Below are positions 52,551-61,232 of a DNA stretch of 64,000 bases, one piece after another. The stretch is from Phocaeicola plebeius. GTDB taxonomy: Bacteria; Bacteroidota; Bacteroidia; Bacteroidales; Bacteroidaceae. The translations under genes were made by a program, and so were the position numbers. The stretch lies in the NCBI GenBank assembly GCA_004558305.1, contig SFDG01000003.1, positions 1 through 64,000 on the forward strand, written 5' to 3'. Below the pieces are notes generated by a model. It made no database searches and had not been told where the DNA came from. It saw only the letters and a list, made by a program, of their open reading frames with translations. Within the stretch, counting starts at the first letter, position 1. Every line of letters starts with the position of its first letter.

Positions 52551-53347
52551 ACTCCCTCCTCCTCTTGCAGCTGCCGGATGAAATCGGCCAAGGCTCGACC
52601 GGGGTCCGCATCCCTCATGAAGGTTTCTCCGATGAGGAAGCCGCGGAATCCGGCCTGGCGCAACTGCCGTACCGTCGCTGGCTGCGAGATGCCGCTTTCC
52701 GATACCAGTACGGTATCTTTCGGCAGTTGCTCGGCCAGGCGGAAGGAGTTTTCCACATCGGTGTGGAAGGTGCCCAGGTTACGGTTGTTGATGCCTACCA
52801 TGTCAATATCTTCATTTATGTATGCCAGTTCTTCTTTCCGGTGCAGTTCCAGTAAAACTTCCAGTTGCAGGCGGTGTGCTTCGGCTGCCAGGTGTCGGCA
52901 TTCGTCGATGCTGAGGGCGGCGGCAATCAGCAGTACGGCATCCGCTCCTGTCAGTTTGGCCTGGTAGAGCTGGTAGGTACTCACGATGAAATCTTTCCGC
53001 AGGATGGGCAGGTTCACCCGCTGTCGGGCCACACGCAAGTCTTTCAGACTGCCGCCGAAGAACGGCACGTCGGTCAGGATGGACAGGGCCGATGCCCCGG
53101 CCGCCTGATAGGCAGGAATGACGAGGGCAGGGTCCGCCTCCTGGTGAATCCACCCTTTCGAAGGCGACCGGCGTTTGAACTCGGCGATGATGCCATAGGG
53201 GGAGGCGGCCAGGTGCTGCTTCATGCTGATGCCCGGTTGAGGCTCTCCCAGCTGTTCGGCGAGGTAGTCCAGGGGAACTGCCTGCTGATCGTCTGCCAGC
53301 GTTTCACGTTTGCGGGCGAGGATGGTAGTCAGAATATCTGTATCCAT
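52547..53347 (-). CDS. trpC: Indole-3-glycerol phosphate synthase
   Basis: Converts carboxyphenylamino-deoxyribulose phosphate to indole-3-glycerol phosphate. 266 aa TIM barrel. GIIAEFKRRSPSKGWI (Glu and Lys), LRKDFIVSTYQLYQAKLTGADAVLL (catalytic Lys), VGINNRNLGTF and SESGI are typical. It lies 12 bp after trpD and overlaps trpF. Confidence 0.95.
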   Translation of the reverse strand: MDTDILTTILARKRETLADDQQAVPLDYLAEQLGEPQPGISMKQHLAASPYGIIAEFKRRSPSKGWIHQEADPALVIPAYQAAGASALSILTDVPFFGGSLKDLRVARQRVNLPILRKDFIVSTYQLYQAKLTGADAVLLIAAALSIDECRHLAAEAHRLQLEVLLELHRKEELAYINEDIDMVGINNRNLGTFHTDVENSFRLAEQLPKDTVLVSESGISQPATVRQLRQAGFRGFLIGETFMRDADPGRALADFIRQLQEEEGV

Positions 53348-53359
53348 AATCGTAGGTGG

Positions 53360-54355
53360 TTATGAGTTGAGTTCGATGAATCTTTGCAGGGTCTTCCAGG
53401 CCTTTCCGCTGACCAATGCCTCCCGGGCGATGGCCACACATTCTGTGGCACTTTTCTGCTGTTCGATGGCCTGGATGGCAAAAGCGGCATTGGCCAGCAC
53501 GCAGTCTGTCTGGGCGGTTGTTCCCTGGTTCTGGAGCACATTGTCGAAGATGCGTGCCGCCGCTTGTGGCGTGTCCCCTCCGTACAGGTCTTCCGAATGG
53601 GCGGTACTCAATCCAAGGTCGGCAGGAAGGTGGATGCCTTCGTACGTGTTGGTGCAGATCTTGAATTCGTTGGTCAGCGAGATTTCATCGTAGCCGTCCA
53701 GGCTGTTCACGACGGCGAAACCGATGCCGAGGCGCTGCAAAGTATGGGTGTAGAGGCGCATCTGCTGCAGGTCGGCCACTCCGAGCAGCTGGTAGGCAGG
53801 CTGGCAGGGATTGACCAGCGGACCCAGCAGGTTGAAGATGGTGCGTACCTGCAAGGCTTTGCGGACCGGACCTACGGCTTTCAGGCCCGGATTGAACAGA
53901 GGGGCATGCAGGTAGGCCATGTTGCAGCCTTCGATAGACCGTTGCAGGTCCTCCTGCCGGTTGCTGAACCGGACACCGTGCTGTTCCATGACATTGCTGG
54001 CTCCGCTGATGGAGGTCGCTCCGTAGTTGCCGTGCTTGGCCACGGGATAGCCCGCAGCGGCCACGATGAAGCAGGCGCAGGTCGATATGTTAAAGGTGTT
54101 CTTGCCGTCACCGCCCGTGCCTACGATGTCGATGGGGCGGTAGGCCGTCAGGTCGACAGGGACCCGGGTGGCCAGCAAGGCTTGGCGGAAGCCCAGCAGT
54201 TCGTCGACGGTAATGTTGCGCATCCGGTAGACGGTGAGCAGGGCAGCCAGTTGTGCGTCGTTATACGTTCCTGCCGTAATGTGGTTCATGAGCCGGCAGG
54301 CTTCCTCTTCGCTCAGCACTTCGTGCTGGAAGAGGTGGGAGAGTAGTTGTTTCAT
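53360..54355 (-). CDS. trpD: Anthranilate phosphoribosyltransferase
   Basis: Adds phosphoribose to anthranilate. 331 aa. DIVGTGGDGKNTFNIST is the PRPP loop; KHGNYGATSISGASNVME and HPLFNP-like LHAPLFNPGLKAVGPVRKAL follow. The ATG at 54355 gives the usual N-terminus; a Met ten codons earlier lacks similarity. Not fused to TrpG, as often in Bacteroidetes. Confidence 0.95.
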   Translation of the reverse strand: MKQLLSHLFQHEVLSEEEACRLMNHITAGTYNDAQLAALLTVYRMRNITVDELLGFRQALLATRVPVDLTAYRPIDIVGTGGDGKNTFNISTCACFIVAAAGYPVAKHGNYGATSISGASNVMEQHGVRFSNRQEDLQRSIEGCNMAYLHAPLFNPGLKAVGPVRKALQVRTIFNLLGPLVNPCQPAYQLLGVADLQQMRLYTHTLQRLGIGFAVVNSLDGYDEISLTNEFKICTNTYEGIHLPADLGLSTAHSEDLYGGDTPQAAARIFDNVLQNQGTTAQTDCVLANAAFAIQAIEQQKSATECVAIAREALVSGKAWKTLQRFIELNS

Positions 54356-54400
54356 TGTAGTTGGGATAAATGTATTGTAATTCATGTGAAGGATGTCAGG

Positions 54401-54964
54401 TCAGTGTTCCAGCCAGTTTCTCAGGATGGCCATTCCCGAGGGGGTCAATACCGATTCGGGGTGAAACTGGATACCGCGTACATCCAGGGTGCGGTGGCGC
54501 AGGGCCATGATGTAACCTTCTTCACTCACGGCGGTCACTTCCAGGCAGTCGGGCAGGGAGTCGCGGTCGACGACCCACGAGTGGTAGCGGCCCACGGGAA
54601 TGCGGGAGGGCAGCCCTTCGAAGAGGTAGTCTGCGGTGGTCAGTTCTACGGGAGTCTGTACGCCATGGTAGACTTCTTTCAGGTTGACGAGCCGTCCCCC
54701 CATCGCTTCTCCGATGGCCTGTTCGCCCAGGCAGATGCCCAGGATGGGCTTCTGGCCGGCATAGTGGCGGATGACCTCCAGCAGCAGTCCGGCTTCTTCC
54801 GGAATACCGGGTCCCGGTGACAACAGGATTTTGTCGTAGACGGCCAGGTCCGACAGCTCGAAGCGGTCGTTGCGGAGCACGGTCACTTCGGCACCGGCTT
54901 CCTTGACCAGATGGCTCAGGTTATAGGTAAACGAGTCGTAATTGTCGATGATGACGATTTTCAT
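54401..54964 (-). CDS. trpG: Anthranilate synthase component II (glutamine amidotransferase)
   Basis: Class I glutaminase supplying ammonia to TrpE. 187 aa. Oxyanion region LSPGPGIPEEAG, catalytic Cys in GICLGEQAIGE and His-Glu in IQFHPESVLT are intact. The nucleophile motif reads GEQ instead of the common GHQ. The ATG at 54964 starts KIVIIDNYDSFTYNL, the family N-terminus; the longer frame runs into trpE. Confidence 0.95.
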   Translation of the reverse strand: MKIVIIDNYDSFTYNLSHLVKEAGAEVTVLRNDRFELSDLAVYDKILLSPGPGIPEEAGLLLEVIRHYAGQKPILGICLGEQAIGEAMGGRLVNLKEVYHGVQTPVELTTADYLFEGLPSRIPVGRYHSWVVDRDSLPDCLEVTAVSEEGYIMALRHRTLDVRGIQFHPESVLTPSGMAILRNWLEH

Positions 54965-54992
54965 GGTGGTATGTATATAAATGGTTGCTTGT

Positions 54993-56393
54993 TTACAGTG
55001 TCTCTGCCAGCAAGATGGCCTTGCGCAGCGCACCGAGTTTGTTGTTCACTTCCTGCAGCTCGTTTTCTTCGTTGCTCTTGGCCACGATGCCGCCGCCCGC
55101 CTGGAACCACAGTTCGCCGTTGCGGCTCACGAACGTACGGATGGTGATGGCCTGGTTCAGCGATCCGTTCAGTCCGATGAAGCCGACGCAGCCGCCGTAG
55201 GCTCCCCGGTTGTGGGGCTCGTATTCGTTGATGAGCTGCAAGGCACGCACCTTGGGCGCACCGCTCAGCGTACCGGCCGGGAAGGTGTCGATGAAGGCCT
55301 TGATGGGGTCGGCCCCTTCGTCCAGCTCGCCGCTGACCCGGCTGACCAGGTGGATGACATGGCTGTAGTACTGCGGTTCCTTGTAGAAGGCTACGTGCAC
55401 GTTGTGGCAGTTGCGGCTCAGGTCATTGCGGGCCAGGTCCACCAGCATGACGTGTTCGGCATTTTCCTTCGGGTCCGCCAACAGGGCCGCCGTCAGCTGT
55501 TCGTCGGTTGCCTTGTCGCCGCTGCGCCGGGTGGTGCCGGCTATCGGGTCGATGGTGGCCGTCCGTCCTTCAATCTTGCAGTGCGTTTCGGGCGAGGAGC
55601 CGAAGATTCGGAAACCGCCGAAATCGAAATAGAACAGGTAGGGGGAGGGATTGATGCTTCGCAAGGCCCGGTAGAGCTTGAAGTCGTCGCCTTCGAACCG
55701 CTGGATGAACCGGCGGGAGAGGACAATCTGGAAGACATCCCCGCGCAGGCAGTGGGCGATGCCTTTTCGGATGTTGGCCTTGTGTTCCTCGTCGGTCAGG
55801 GTACTGGTCGTGGGGCCTACCGGATGGAATTCGTAGCTCGTGTAGTTCCGGTCGGCGATGGCCCGTTCGATGGTGTCGATATGGCTGCTCTCTCCCTGGC
55901 CTTGCATCTCCACTAGTACCATTTCGCTCTTGAAGTCATTGAACACGATGATGTATTTGTAGAGGATGTACAGGATGTCCGGGGCGTCGTTCTTCGCTTC
56001 GGTGCTGTCCTTCACGTCAATGTGCTCGAAATAGCGCACGGCGTTGGAGGTGGTGTAGCCGTACAGTCCGCAGTAGCCGGCATATTCGCCGCTCACCTGG
56101 AAACGGGTCAGGAAGTCGCTGATGGCGGTTTCTACCGGATAGTCTTCGCTCACCGCATGTCGTTCGTGCGTGCCGTCGGGGAAAGTGGCCGTGGCCATGC
56201 CGTGTCCCACTTCGATGCGGGCGATGGGGTTCAGGCCGATGAAGGAGCGGTTGTTTTCGCCGCCGTGGTAGTCCGAGCTTTCCATGAGGGCACTTTGGGG
56301 AAACAGGTCACGGACTTTCAGGTATGTGCTGACCGGGGTGTGCAGGTCGCCCAGCAGCGTCTTGTATTGGGTGGTATACGTGTAGGTTTTCAT
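54993..56393 (-). CDS. trpE: Anthranilate synthase component I
   Basis: Chorismate-binding subunit forming anthranilate. 466 aa. The N-terminal [19 protein letters not shown] includes the LLES-like feedback region where Trp binds; the catalytic part contains [47 protein letters not shown] and YGGCVGFI. It overlaps trpB by 4 nt and precedes trpG by 28 bp. Confidence 0.95.
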   Translation of the reverse strand: MKTYTYTTQYKTLLGDLHTPVSTYLKVRDLFPQSALMESSDYHGGENNRSFIGLNPIARIEVGHGMATATFPDGTHERHAVSEDYPVETAISDFLTRFQVSGEYAGYCGLYGYTTSNAVRYFEHIDVKDSTEAKNDAPDILYILYKYIIVFNDFKSEMVLVEMQGQGESSHIDTIERAIADRNYTSYEFHPVGPTTSTLTDEEHKANIRKGIAHCLRGDVFQIVLSRRFIQRFEGDDFKLYRALRSINPSPYLFYFDFGGFRIFGSSPETHCKIEGRTATIDPIAGTTRRSGDKATDEQLTAALLADPKENAEHVMLVDLARNDLSRNCHNVHVAFYKEPQYYSHVIHLVSRVSGELDEGADPIKAFIDTFPAGTLSGAPKVRALQLINEYEPHNRGAYGGCVGFIGLNGSLNQAITIRTFVSRNGELWFQAGGGIVAKSNEENELQEVNNKLGALRKAILLAETL

Positions 56394-57586
56394 TGTTCTG
56401 TGGAGTTAGGGTTGTGAGTCAGATAGGTTTCCATGTCTTTGTCGCCGCGTCCGGAGACGGTCAGCACCACGATGTCCGTAGGCTGGAAGTGCAGTTTGGG
56501 CAGTGCGCCCAGGGCATGGGCCGACTCCAGTGCCGGTATGATGCCTTCCAGTCGTGTCAGTTCGTAGGCGGCACGGATGGCCTCGTCGTCGTTCACGGCC
56601 AGGACGGTGGCGCGGTGTTGCTGCGAAAGGTGGGCGTGCAGGGGACCGATGCCCGGATAGTCCAGTCCGGCCGAGACGGAGTAAGGCTCGATGATTTGTC
56701 CGTCGGCATCCTGCATCACCAAGGTCTTCGAGCCGTGGATGATGCCCAAGCGTCCGGCCTGGATGGTGGCGGCGGTCATGCCGGTCTCCACTCCTTTTCC
56801 GCCGGCTTCTGCCAGCACGATTTTCACCCGTTCGTCGTCGATGTAATGGAAGATGGTACCGGCGGCATTGCTGCCCCCGCCCACGCAGGCCATCAGGTAG
56901 TCGGGATAGTCGCGTCCTTCGTGTTCCAGCAGTTGTCGGCGGATTTCTTCGCTGATGACGGACTGCAGGCGGGCCACCATGTCGGGGTAGGGATGGGGGC
57001 CTACGGTAGAGCCGATGACGTAGTACGTGTCTTCAGGATGGCAGCACCAGTCGCGGATAGCCTCGTTGGTGGCATCTTTCAGGGTCATGTTGCCCGAGGT
57101 CACGGGGCGCACGGTGGCTCCCAGCATCTTCATCTTTTCCACGTTCACGTGCTGGCGTTCCACGTCGGTCTTGCCCATATAGACCACGCATTCCATGTTC
57201 ATCAGTGCACATACCGTAGCGGTGGCCACGCCGTGCTGGCCGGCTCCGGTTTCGGCGATGATGCGCCGTTTGCCCATGCGTCGGGCCAGCAGCACCTGTC
57301 CGATGGCATTGTTGATCTTGTGTGCGCCGGTGTGGTTCAGGTCCTCGCGTTTCAGGTAGATTTTGCAGCCGTAGCGCTCCGACAACCGTCGGGCCAGATA
57401 GAGGGGAGAGGGACGGCCTACGTAGTCGTGCAGCAGCTGTGCAAACTCTTGCTGAAAGTCCGGACTGTCGATGACCTTCCGATAGGCCAGTCGCAGTTCT
57501 TCCACACATCGGTGGAGAATTTCGGGGATGTAGGCACCGCCGAACTCCCCGTAATACCCTTCCGGGTTGACTTGATACGTTTTCAT
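56390..57586 (-). CDS. trpB: Tryptophan synthase beta subunit
   Basis: PLP enzyme condensing indole and serine. 398 aa. HTGAHKINN carries the PLP Lys (about residue 90), [13 protein letters not shown] the catalytic loop and [12 protein letters not shown] the phosphate site. The ATG at 57586 was chosen because the longer frame (Met at 57631) begins only 5 bp beyond the leader terminator and lacks similarity. First structural gene of trpBEGDCFA. Confidence 0.96.
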   Translation of the reverse strand: MKTYQVNPEGYYGEFGGAYIPEILHRCVEELRLAYRKVIDSPDFQQEFAQLLHDYVGRPSPLYLARRLSERYGCKIYLKREDLNHTGAHKINNAIGQVLLARRMGKRRIIAETGAGQHGVATATVCALMNMECVVYMGKTDVERQHVNVEKMKMLGATVRPVTSGNMTLKDATNEAIRDWCCHPEDTYYVIGSTVGPHPYPDMVARLQSVISEEIRRQLLEHEGRDYPDYLMACVGGGSNAAGTIFHYIDDERVKIVLAEAGGKGVETGMTAATIQAGRLGIIHGSKTLVMQDADGQIIEPYSVSAGLDYPGIGPLHAHLSQQHRATVLAVNDDEAIRAAYELTRLEGIIPALESAHALGALPKLHFQPTDIVVLTVSGRGDKDMETYLTHNPNSTEQ

Positions 57587-57636
57587 GATTCGTTGTAATC
57601 TGTTTTTTGTTTTTGTTTCTGGTGGGTTCATTAACG

Positions 57637-57671
57637 AAAAAGAGGCTGTCGTAAGTACGACAGCCTCTTTT
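57637..57671 (-). terminator. trp attenuator terminator hairpin
   Basis: On the minus strand, AAAGAGGCTGTCGT (57670-57657) pairs perfectly with the complementary 3' arm (57652-57639) over 14 bp with a 4-nt loop, followed by a T run. It lies between the trp leader peptide and trpB. The alternative pairing partner of its 3' half is at 57722-57730. Confidence 0.85.
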
Positions 57672-57721
57672 CCTGTATTTTGGATGACTCAGCAGACGGA
57701 TACACGCATACGGAACGGCTC

Positions 57722-57730
57722 ACTTACGAC
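57722..57730 (-). promoter_or_regulatory. trp antiterminator segment
   Basis: GTCGTAAGT on the minus strand overlaps the leader peptide's last codons and stop. It is the exact complement of ACTTACGAC (57648-57656) in the terminator's loop and 3' arm; AGCC just downstream can extend pairing with GGCT of the terminator's 5' arm. Pairing here excludes the terminator. The same segment can pair instead with CTTAC upstream within the leader frame, the usual 1:2 structure. Confidence 0.75.
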
Positions 57731-57786
57731 TTCAGGAGTTGTAAGCGACGCCACCAAAAGAATGTATTCGTCAACGGGGTATTCAT
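57724..57786 (-). CDS. trpL: trp operon leader peptide
   Basis: A 20-codon frame, MNTPLTNTFFWWRRLQLLKS, beginning 44 nt after the -7 box and ending TAA. The tandem Trp codons (11 and 12, at 57751-57756) sit just before segment 1 of the attenuator, so a ribosome starved for Trp would stall there and free the antiterminator. Too short for normal gene calling; no function beyond translation is expected. Confidence 0.88.
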   Translation of the reverse strand: MNTPLTNTFFWWRRLQLLKS

Positions 57787-57829
57787 GATAGTTCTTTATT
57801 TATATCGTTGTTTTGTTTATTAATCGATG

Positions 57830-57859
57830 CAAAAGTAGGGGTTATTTTTGATAATCCAA
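57830..57859 (-). promoter_or_regulatory. trp operon promoter
   Basis: On the minus strand TTG (57857-57859) and TACTTTTG (57830-57837) are separated by 19 bp, a good Bacteroidetes promoter. Leader of about 240 nt to trpB. Confidence 0.75.
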
Positions 57860-57961
57860 GCGGAATGCCGACTTTTTTCGTCTTTTGCCACGATTTTTTT
57901 TGAGGACAGCGGAAGCGTGCGAGGAGTCGTGGGGGAAGACGGCCTGTTCTTGTCCTTCTTC

Positions 57962-58120
57962 GATGCCTGTCGTGGCGGCCTAAGAATGCCTGTCGTTGCG
58001 GTCTAAGAATGCCTGTCGAAGAAGTGTAAGAACTTCAGTCGTAAGGAGGTCACGATGCCTGTCGTTAGACCGTCACGACCGCAGTCGTTATTTTAACAGA
58101 ACTTCAGTTTTTGGCTATTC
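57962..58120. repeat. Degenerate tandem repeat, 22-24 bp unit, about seven copies
   Basis: Units starting GAATGCCTGTCGT or GAACTTCAGTCGT follow each other at 57962, 57984, 58007, 58030, 58054, 58077 and 58099, each 22-24 bp and mostly ending TAA or CAC. The rest of the 57860-58365 stretch holds no recognisable gene. No ORF with typical codon use crosses it. Confidence 0.6.
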
Positions 58121-58365
58121 GGAAGTCGGCCCGTGCGTTCTTCTGATATTCTGTCGCAGATTCCTTCTTTTCGCTGTCTTTATGTAAAAACCGGGGTGTT
58201 TTTGTACTCGCCTGACGGAGGGGGAAAGAGGGACATCTCGTACAGTCTGGGGAACATGATAGAGATGTCCATAAAGGCCTTTTTAGCTTTTTTATCGTCT
58301 TTCTTTCCGGCAGTCTTGGAGAAAATGACTACATTCGCTGTAGAATCATAAAGAAAAGGAGGCAG

Positions 58366-58914
58366 ATGATGAAAACATTCAATTATTCGCTGGTCAGCAG
58401 CCTGTGCGCGCTGATTATCGGCATCTTGTTGGTCGCATGGCCAGGAATGGCAGTCAGTTACCTGGTGATTACGATTGGAGTACTGTTTCTCGTACCGGGA
58501 TTGCTGGGATTGGTCACCTCGTTCACCCAGCGTTCGGCGCAACGCTCGGCATTGCCCGTGGTGGCCTTGGGCAGTACGTTGTTCGGCATTTGGCTGATCA
58601 TTATGCCGGGATTCTTTGTCAGTATCCTGATGTATGTCTTGGGAGCCTTGCTGGTGATGGCCGGAGTCAGCCAGTTGTCCAATCTGGCGGCGGCCCGTGC
58701 GCAGCTGCCCGTTCCGTGGGCATGGTTTGTGGTGCCTGTCCTGGTCTTCGTGGCAGGTCTGGTGGTACTGTTCAATCCTTTCGAGGCCGCTACGGTCCCC
58801 TTCATCCTGTTGGGAGCTGCCGCCATCGTGTACTCCCTCACCGATCTGGTCCGTCTGTTCCGCTACCGCCGCCGGAGCGAGCAGTCCGTTACGGATGTGG
58901 AAATCATTGAATAG
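58366..58914 (+). CDS. DUF308 (HdeD-like) membrane protein
   Basis: A 182-aa protein with about six hydrophobic helices in three pairs, for example SLCALIIGILLVAWPGMAV and VVALGSTLFGIWLIIMPGFF, each pair with the W-P-G-type turn typical of DUF308/HdeD repeats. The C-terminus is short and charged (RYRRRSEQ, then acidic). HdeD in enterics is linked to acid resistance, but function is not established for this family in Bacteroidetes. Monocistronic; the Met at 58369 is an equal start. Confidence 0.82.
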   Translation: MMKTFNYSLVSSLCALIIGILLVAWPGMAVSYLVITIGVLFLVPGLLGLVTSFTQRSAQRSALPVVALGSTLFGIWLIIMPGFFVSILMYVLGALLVMAGVSQLSNLAAARAQLPVPWAWFVVPVLVFVAGLVVLFNPFEAATVPFILLGAAAIVYSLTDLVRLFRYRRRSEQSVTDVEIIE

Positions 58915-58939
58915 TCGGGTCGGAGCAAGACCCAACGAA

Positions 58940-58975
58940 AACAGGAGGCAAGACCGTTGCCGGTTTGCCTCCTGT
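58940..58975. terminator. 12-bp inverted repeat between DUF308 gene and rplS
   Basis: AACAGGAGGCAA (58940-58951) and TTGCCTCCTGTT (58964-58975) are exact reverse complements with a 12-nt loop, between convergent genes; likely bidirectional terminator. Confidence 0.65.
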
Positions 58976-59006
58976 TCTCGTATGTAAGGAATACTTGATT
59001 TCAATC

Positions 59007-59363
59007 TTAGGCGTTGTTCACGCGCTTTTCCTGAATTCTTGCCTTCTTACCGGTAAGTGCACGCAGGTAGTACAACTTGGCGCGACGAACTTTACCCACT
59101 TTGTTGACAGTGATGCTGTCGATAGCCGGAGACTCCAAGGGGAAGATACGTTCTACACCTACAGTTCCCGACATCTTGCGAACCGTGAAGCGCTTCTTTT
59201 CGCCGTGGCCGCAGATTTTGATAACAACGCCGCGATACAGCTGTACGCGTTCCTTGTTACCTTCGATAATACGATAAGCTACTGTAATTGTGTCACCTGC
59301 CTTGAATGAAGGATGCTGTTTGCCAGTAGCAAATGCTTCTTCAGCAATTTTAATTAAATCCAT
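59007..59363 (-). CDS. rplS: 50S ribosomal protein L19
   Basis: Ribosomal protein at the 30S-50S interface, 118 aa. [41 protein letters not shown] and RRAKLYYLR are diagnostic. The ATG at 59363 gives the family N-terminus; the open frame continues 29 codons upstream through the untranslated leader. It stands alone here rather than in the common rpsP-rimM-trmD-rplS cluster. Confidence 0.96.
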   Translation of the reverse strand: MDLIKIAEEAFATGKQHPSFKAGDTITVAYRIIEGNKERVQLYRGVVIKICGHGEKKRFTVRKMSGTVGVERIFPLESPAIDSITVNKVGKVRRAKLYYLRALTGKKARIQEKRVNNA

Positions 59364-59447
59364 TTTTTCCTTTAAAATTAAATTGTTTATCGTTACAACG
59401 CAACATACCAAGTAACTCCTCTTGACAGCGATTGCGCGAAAGCGGTG

Positions 59448-59455
59448 CAAAGTAA
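59448..59455 (-). promoter_or_regulatory. Possible -7 box for rplS
   Basis: TTACTTTG on the minus strand differs from TAnnTTTG at one base and lies about 85 bp before the rplS ATG. Confidence 0.35.
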
Positions 59456-59504
59456 CGCATTTTCCCGTTAATGGCCAAATCTTTCGGCTTTTTTTTCGTT
59501 ATTC

Positions 59505-59536
59505 TTTGGCGGAAAACGTTTTTTTCCCTACTTTTG
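59505..59536 (+). promoter_or_regulatory. Promoter of the split 5'-nucleotidase operon
   Basis: TTTG (59505-59508) and TACTTTTG (59529-59536) are separated by 20 bp, both exact consensus boxes; the first ATG lies 21 bp downstream. Confidence 0.7.
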
Positions 59537-59557
59537 GTCGGTTAATAACGCAGAACA

Positions 59558-60352
59558 ATGAAACGAACGAAGACAAACTATGGATGGCGGGTGACGGTAG
59601 CCGTATTGTTGTCGGCACTGGCCGCAGCTTGCCATTCCGGCCAGACGGCCGTGGAAATTATGCAGGTGGAGGAGGTGACGGGGGGCCGGATTCCCCTCAC
59701 GGCTGCCTACGATGTACATCCCGATGAGGAGGCTGCACGCCTGTTGGAACCTTATAAGACGGCGGTGGACAGGGAAATGCAGCGGGTAGTGGGCGAGGCT
59801 GCTCACACCTTGAAAAGCTATCGCCCCGAATCGCCCTTGTCGAACCTGCTGACTGATATCATCCGCGAGTCAGTCGCCGCACGGACGGGACAGCCGACGG
59901 ACATGGCCGTGATGAATATCGGGGGCATACGCAGCCTGCTGGAGGAAGGGGAGATAACGGTGGGGGATATCTACCAGGTCTGTCCTTTTGAGAATAATCT
60001 GGCCGTAGCCGTGCTGCGGGGGGATGTGCTGTTGCACCTGCTGGAACAGATAGCCGCCTGCGGCGGTGAAGGAATCAGTGGGGCCGAACTGGTGATAACG
60101 GCCGACGGAAAGCTGTTGCAGGCGAAAGTGGGAGGCAGGACGGTAGATTCCGCAAGGGAGTACCGGGTGGCTACCATCAACTATGTGGTAGAAGGAAACG
60201 ACCGAATGGATGCCTTCAAGTCGGCCTCCAGTGTGACCCAGTTTGCCGATTTGCTCCTGCGGGATGTACTGATAGATTATGTGGTGCGCTGTACGGATGC
60301 CGGGCAGCAGGTGGACGGACGGAGCGATGGGCGGATTGTAATCGATAAATAG
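59558..60352 (+). CDS. Lipoprotein with 5'-nucleotidase C-terminal domain only
   Basis: A 264-aa predicted lipoprotein: signal followed by LAAAC (lipobox, Cys about residue 25). The mature part matches the UshA-type 5'-nucleotidase C-terminal (substrate-binding) domain: SPLSNLLTDIIRESVAARTG, MNIGGIRSLLEEGEITVGDIYQVCPFENNL and YRVATINYVVEGNDRM. The N-terminal metallophosphatase domain is absent here and is encoded by the next gene, 16 bp downstream. Confidence 0.87.
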   Translation: MKRTKTNYGWRVTVAVLLSALAAACHSGQTAVEIMQVEEVTGGRIPLTAAYDVHPDEEAARLLEPYKTAVDREMQRVVGEAAHTLKSYRPESPLSNLLTDIIRESVAARTGQPTDMAVMNIGGIRSLLEEGEITVGDIYQVCPFENNLAVAVLRGDVLLHLLEQIAACGGEGISGAELVITADGKLLQAKVGGRTVDSAREYRVATINYVVEGNDRMDAFKSASSVTQFADLLLRDVLIDYVVRCTDAGQQVDGRSDGRIVIDK

Positions 60353-60368
60353 AAAGGAGATACCGGAT

Positions 60369-61220
60369 ATGACAAAAAGAAGAATAGCCTGGATGCTGCT
60401 GGCCTTCCTGATGACGGCCATGAGCTGGGCACAAACGGAGAAGACGGTGACCCTCTTGCATACCAACGATATGCACAGCCGGATAGAGCCTTTCCCGGAC
60501 ACGTATGCAGATACCTTGTATGCCGGAAAGGGAGGAATGGTCCGACGCGCCACCTGTGTGCGGGACGAACGGGAGAAAGACCCGGACTTGCTGTTGCTGG
60601 ATGCAGGGGACTTTTCCCAGGGTACACCTTATTATAATATGTTCAAAGGGGAGGTGGAGATCTCCCTGATGAACCACATGCGCTATGATGCCGCTACCAT
60701 CGGCAACCATGAGTTTGATTTCGGACTGGAGAACATGGCCCGTCTGTTCCGGATGGCAAAGTTCCCGATAGTCTGTGCCAACTATGATGTGACGGGCACG
60801 GTGCTGGAGGGGTGTGTCAAGGAGTATGTGGTGCTGGAACGGAAGGGCTTGCGCATCGGAATCTTCGGGTTGGGTGCTGAACTGGACGGACTGGTGCTGG
60901 GCGACCTCTATGAGGGAATCCGTTTTGAGAATCCCATCCAGGAAGCGCAGCGGGTGGCCACGCTGCTGCGGGAACAGGAGAAATGCGATGTGGTGGTGTG
61001 TCTGTCGCACCTCGGATGGAAGGGGCAAGGATGGTCGGATGTGGAACTGGTGAAGAGCACCCGCCATATTGATGTGGTGGTGGGCGGTCACTCCCATTCG
61101 TTGTTCGAGCGTCCTGTCACTTACCCCAACCTGGACGGACGGGAGATTCCCGTGCAGCAGATGGGCAAGAACGGCGCGTTCGTGGGAAAGATGGAGATAC
61201 ATGTGTCGAAAGTGAACTAA
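60369..61220 (+). CDS. Secreted metallophosphatase with 5'-nucleotidase N-terminal domain only
   Basis: A 283-aa exported protein (signal ending MSWAQ, residue about 21). All calcineurin-like metal ligands are present: LLHTNDMHSRI, LLDAGDFSQGTPYYN, TIGNHEFDFGLEN, CLSHLGWKG and VVGGHSHSLF. It lacks the C-terminal nucleotide-binding domain, which the preceding gene supplies. The two proteins probably form one periplasmic 5'-nucleotidase/phosphoesterase. The next gene follows with no more than 12 bp between. Confidence 0.88.
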   Translation: MTKRRIAWMLLAFLMTAMSWAQTEKTVTLLHTNDMHSRIEPFPDTYADTLYAGKGGMVRRATCVRDEREKDPDLLLLDAGDFSQGTPYYNMFKGEVEISLMNHMRYDAATIGNHEFDFGLENMARLFRMAKFPIVCANYDVTGTVLEGCVKEYVVLERKGLRIGIFGLGAELDGLVLGDLYEGIRFENPIQEAQRVATLLREQEKCDVVVCLSHLGWKGQGWSDVELVKSTRHIDVVVGGHSHSLFERPVTYPNLDGREIPVQQMGKNGAFVGKMEIHVSKVN

Positions 61221-61232
61221 ATGACAAGAGAT

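Noticed and set aside
57962..58120. Possible CRISPR array
   Set aside because: Units are 22-24 bp, diverged and directly abutting with no unique spacers, and there are no cas genes.
58180..59004. 274-aa minus-strand frame rich in Gln/His/Asp
   Set aside because: Antisense shadow of the DUF308 membrane protein, whose plus frame shows regular hydrophobic helices.
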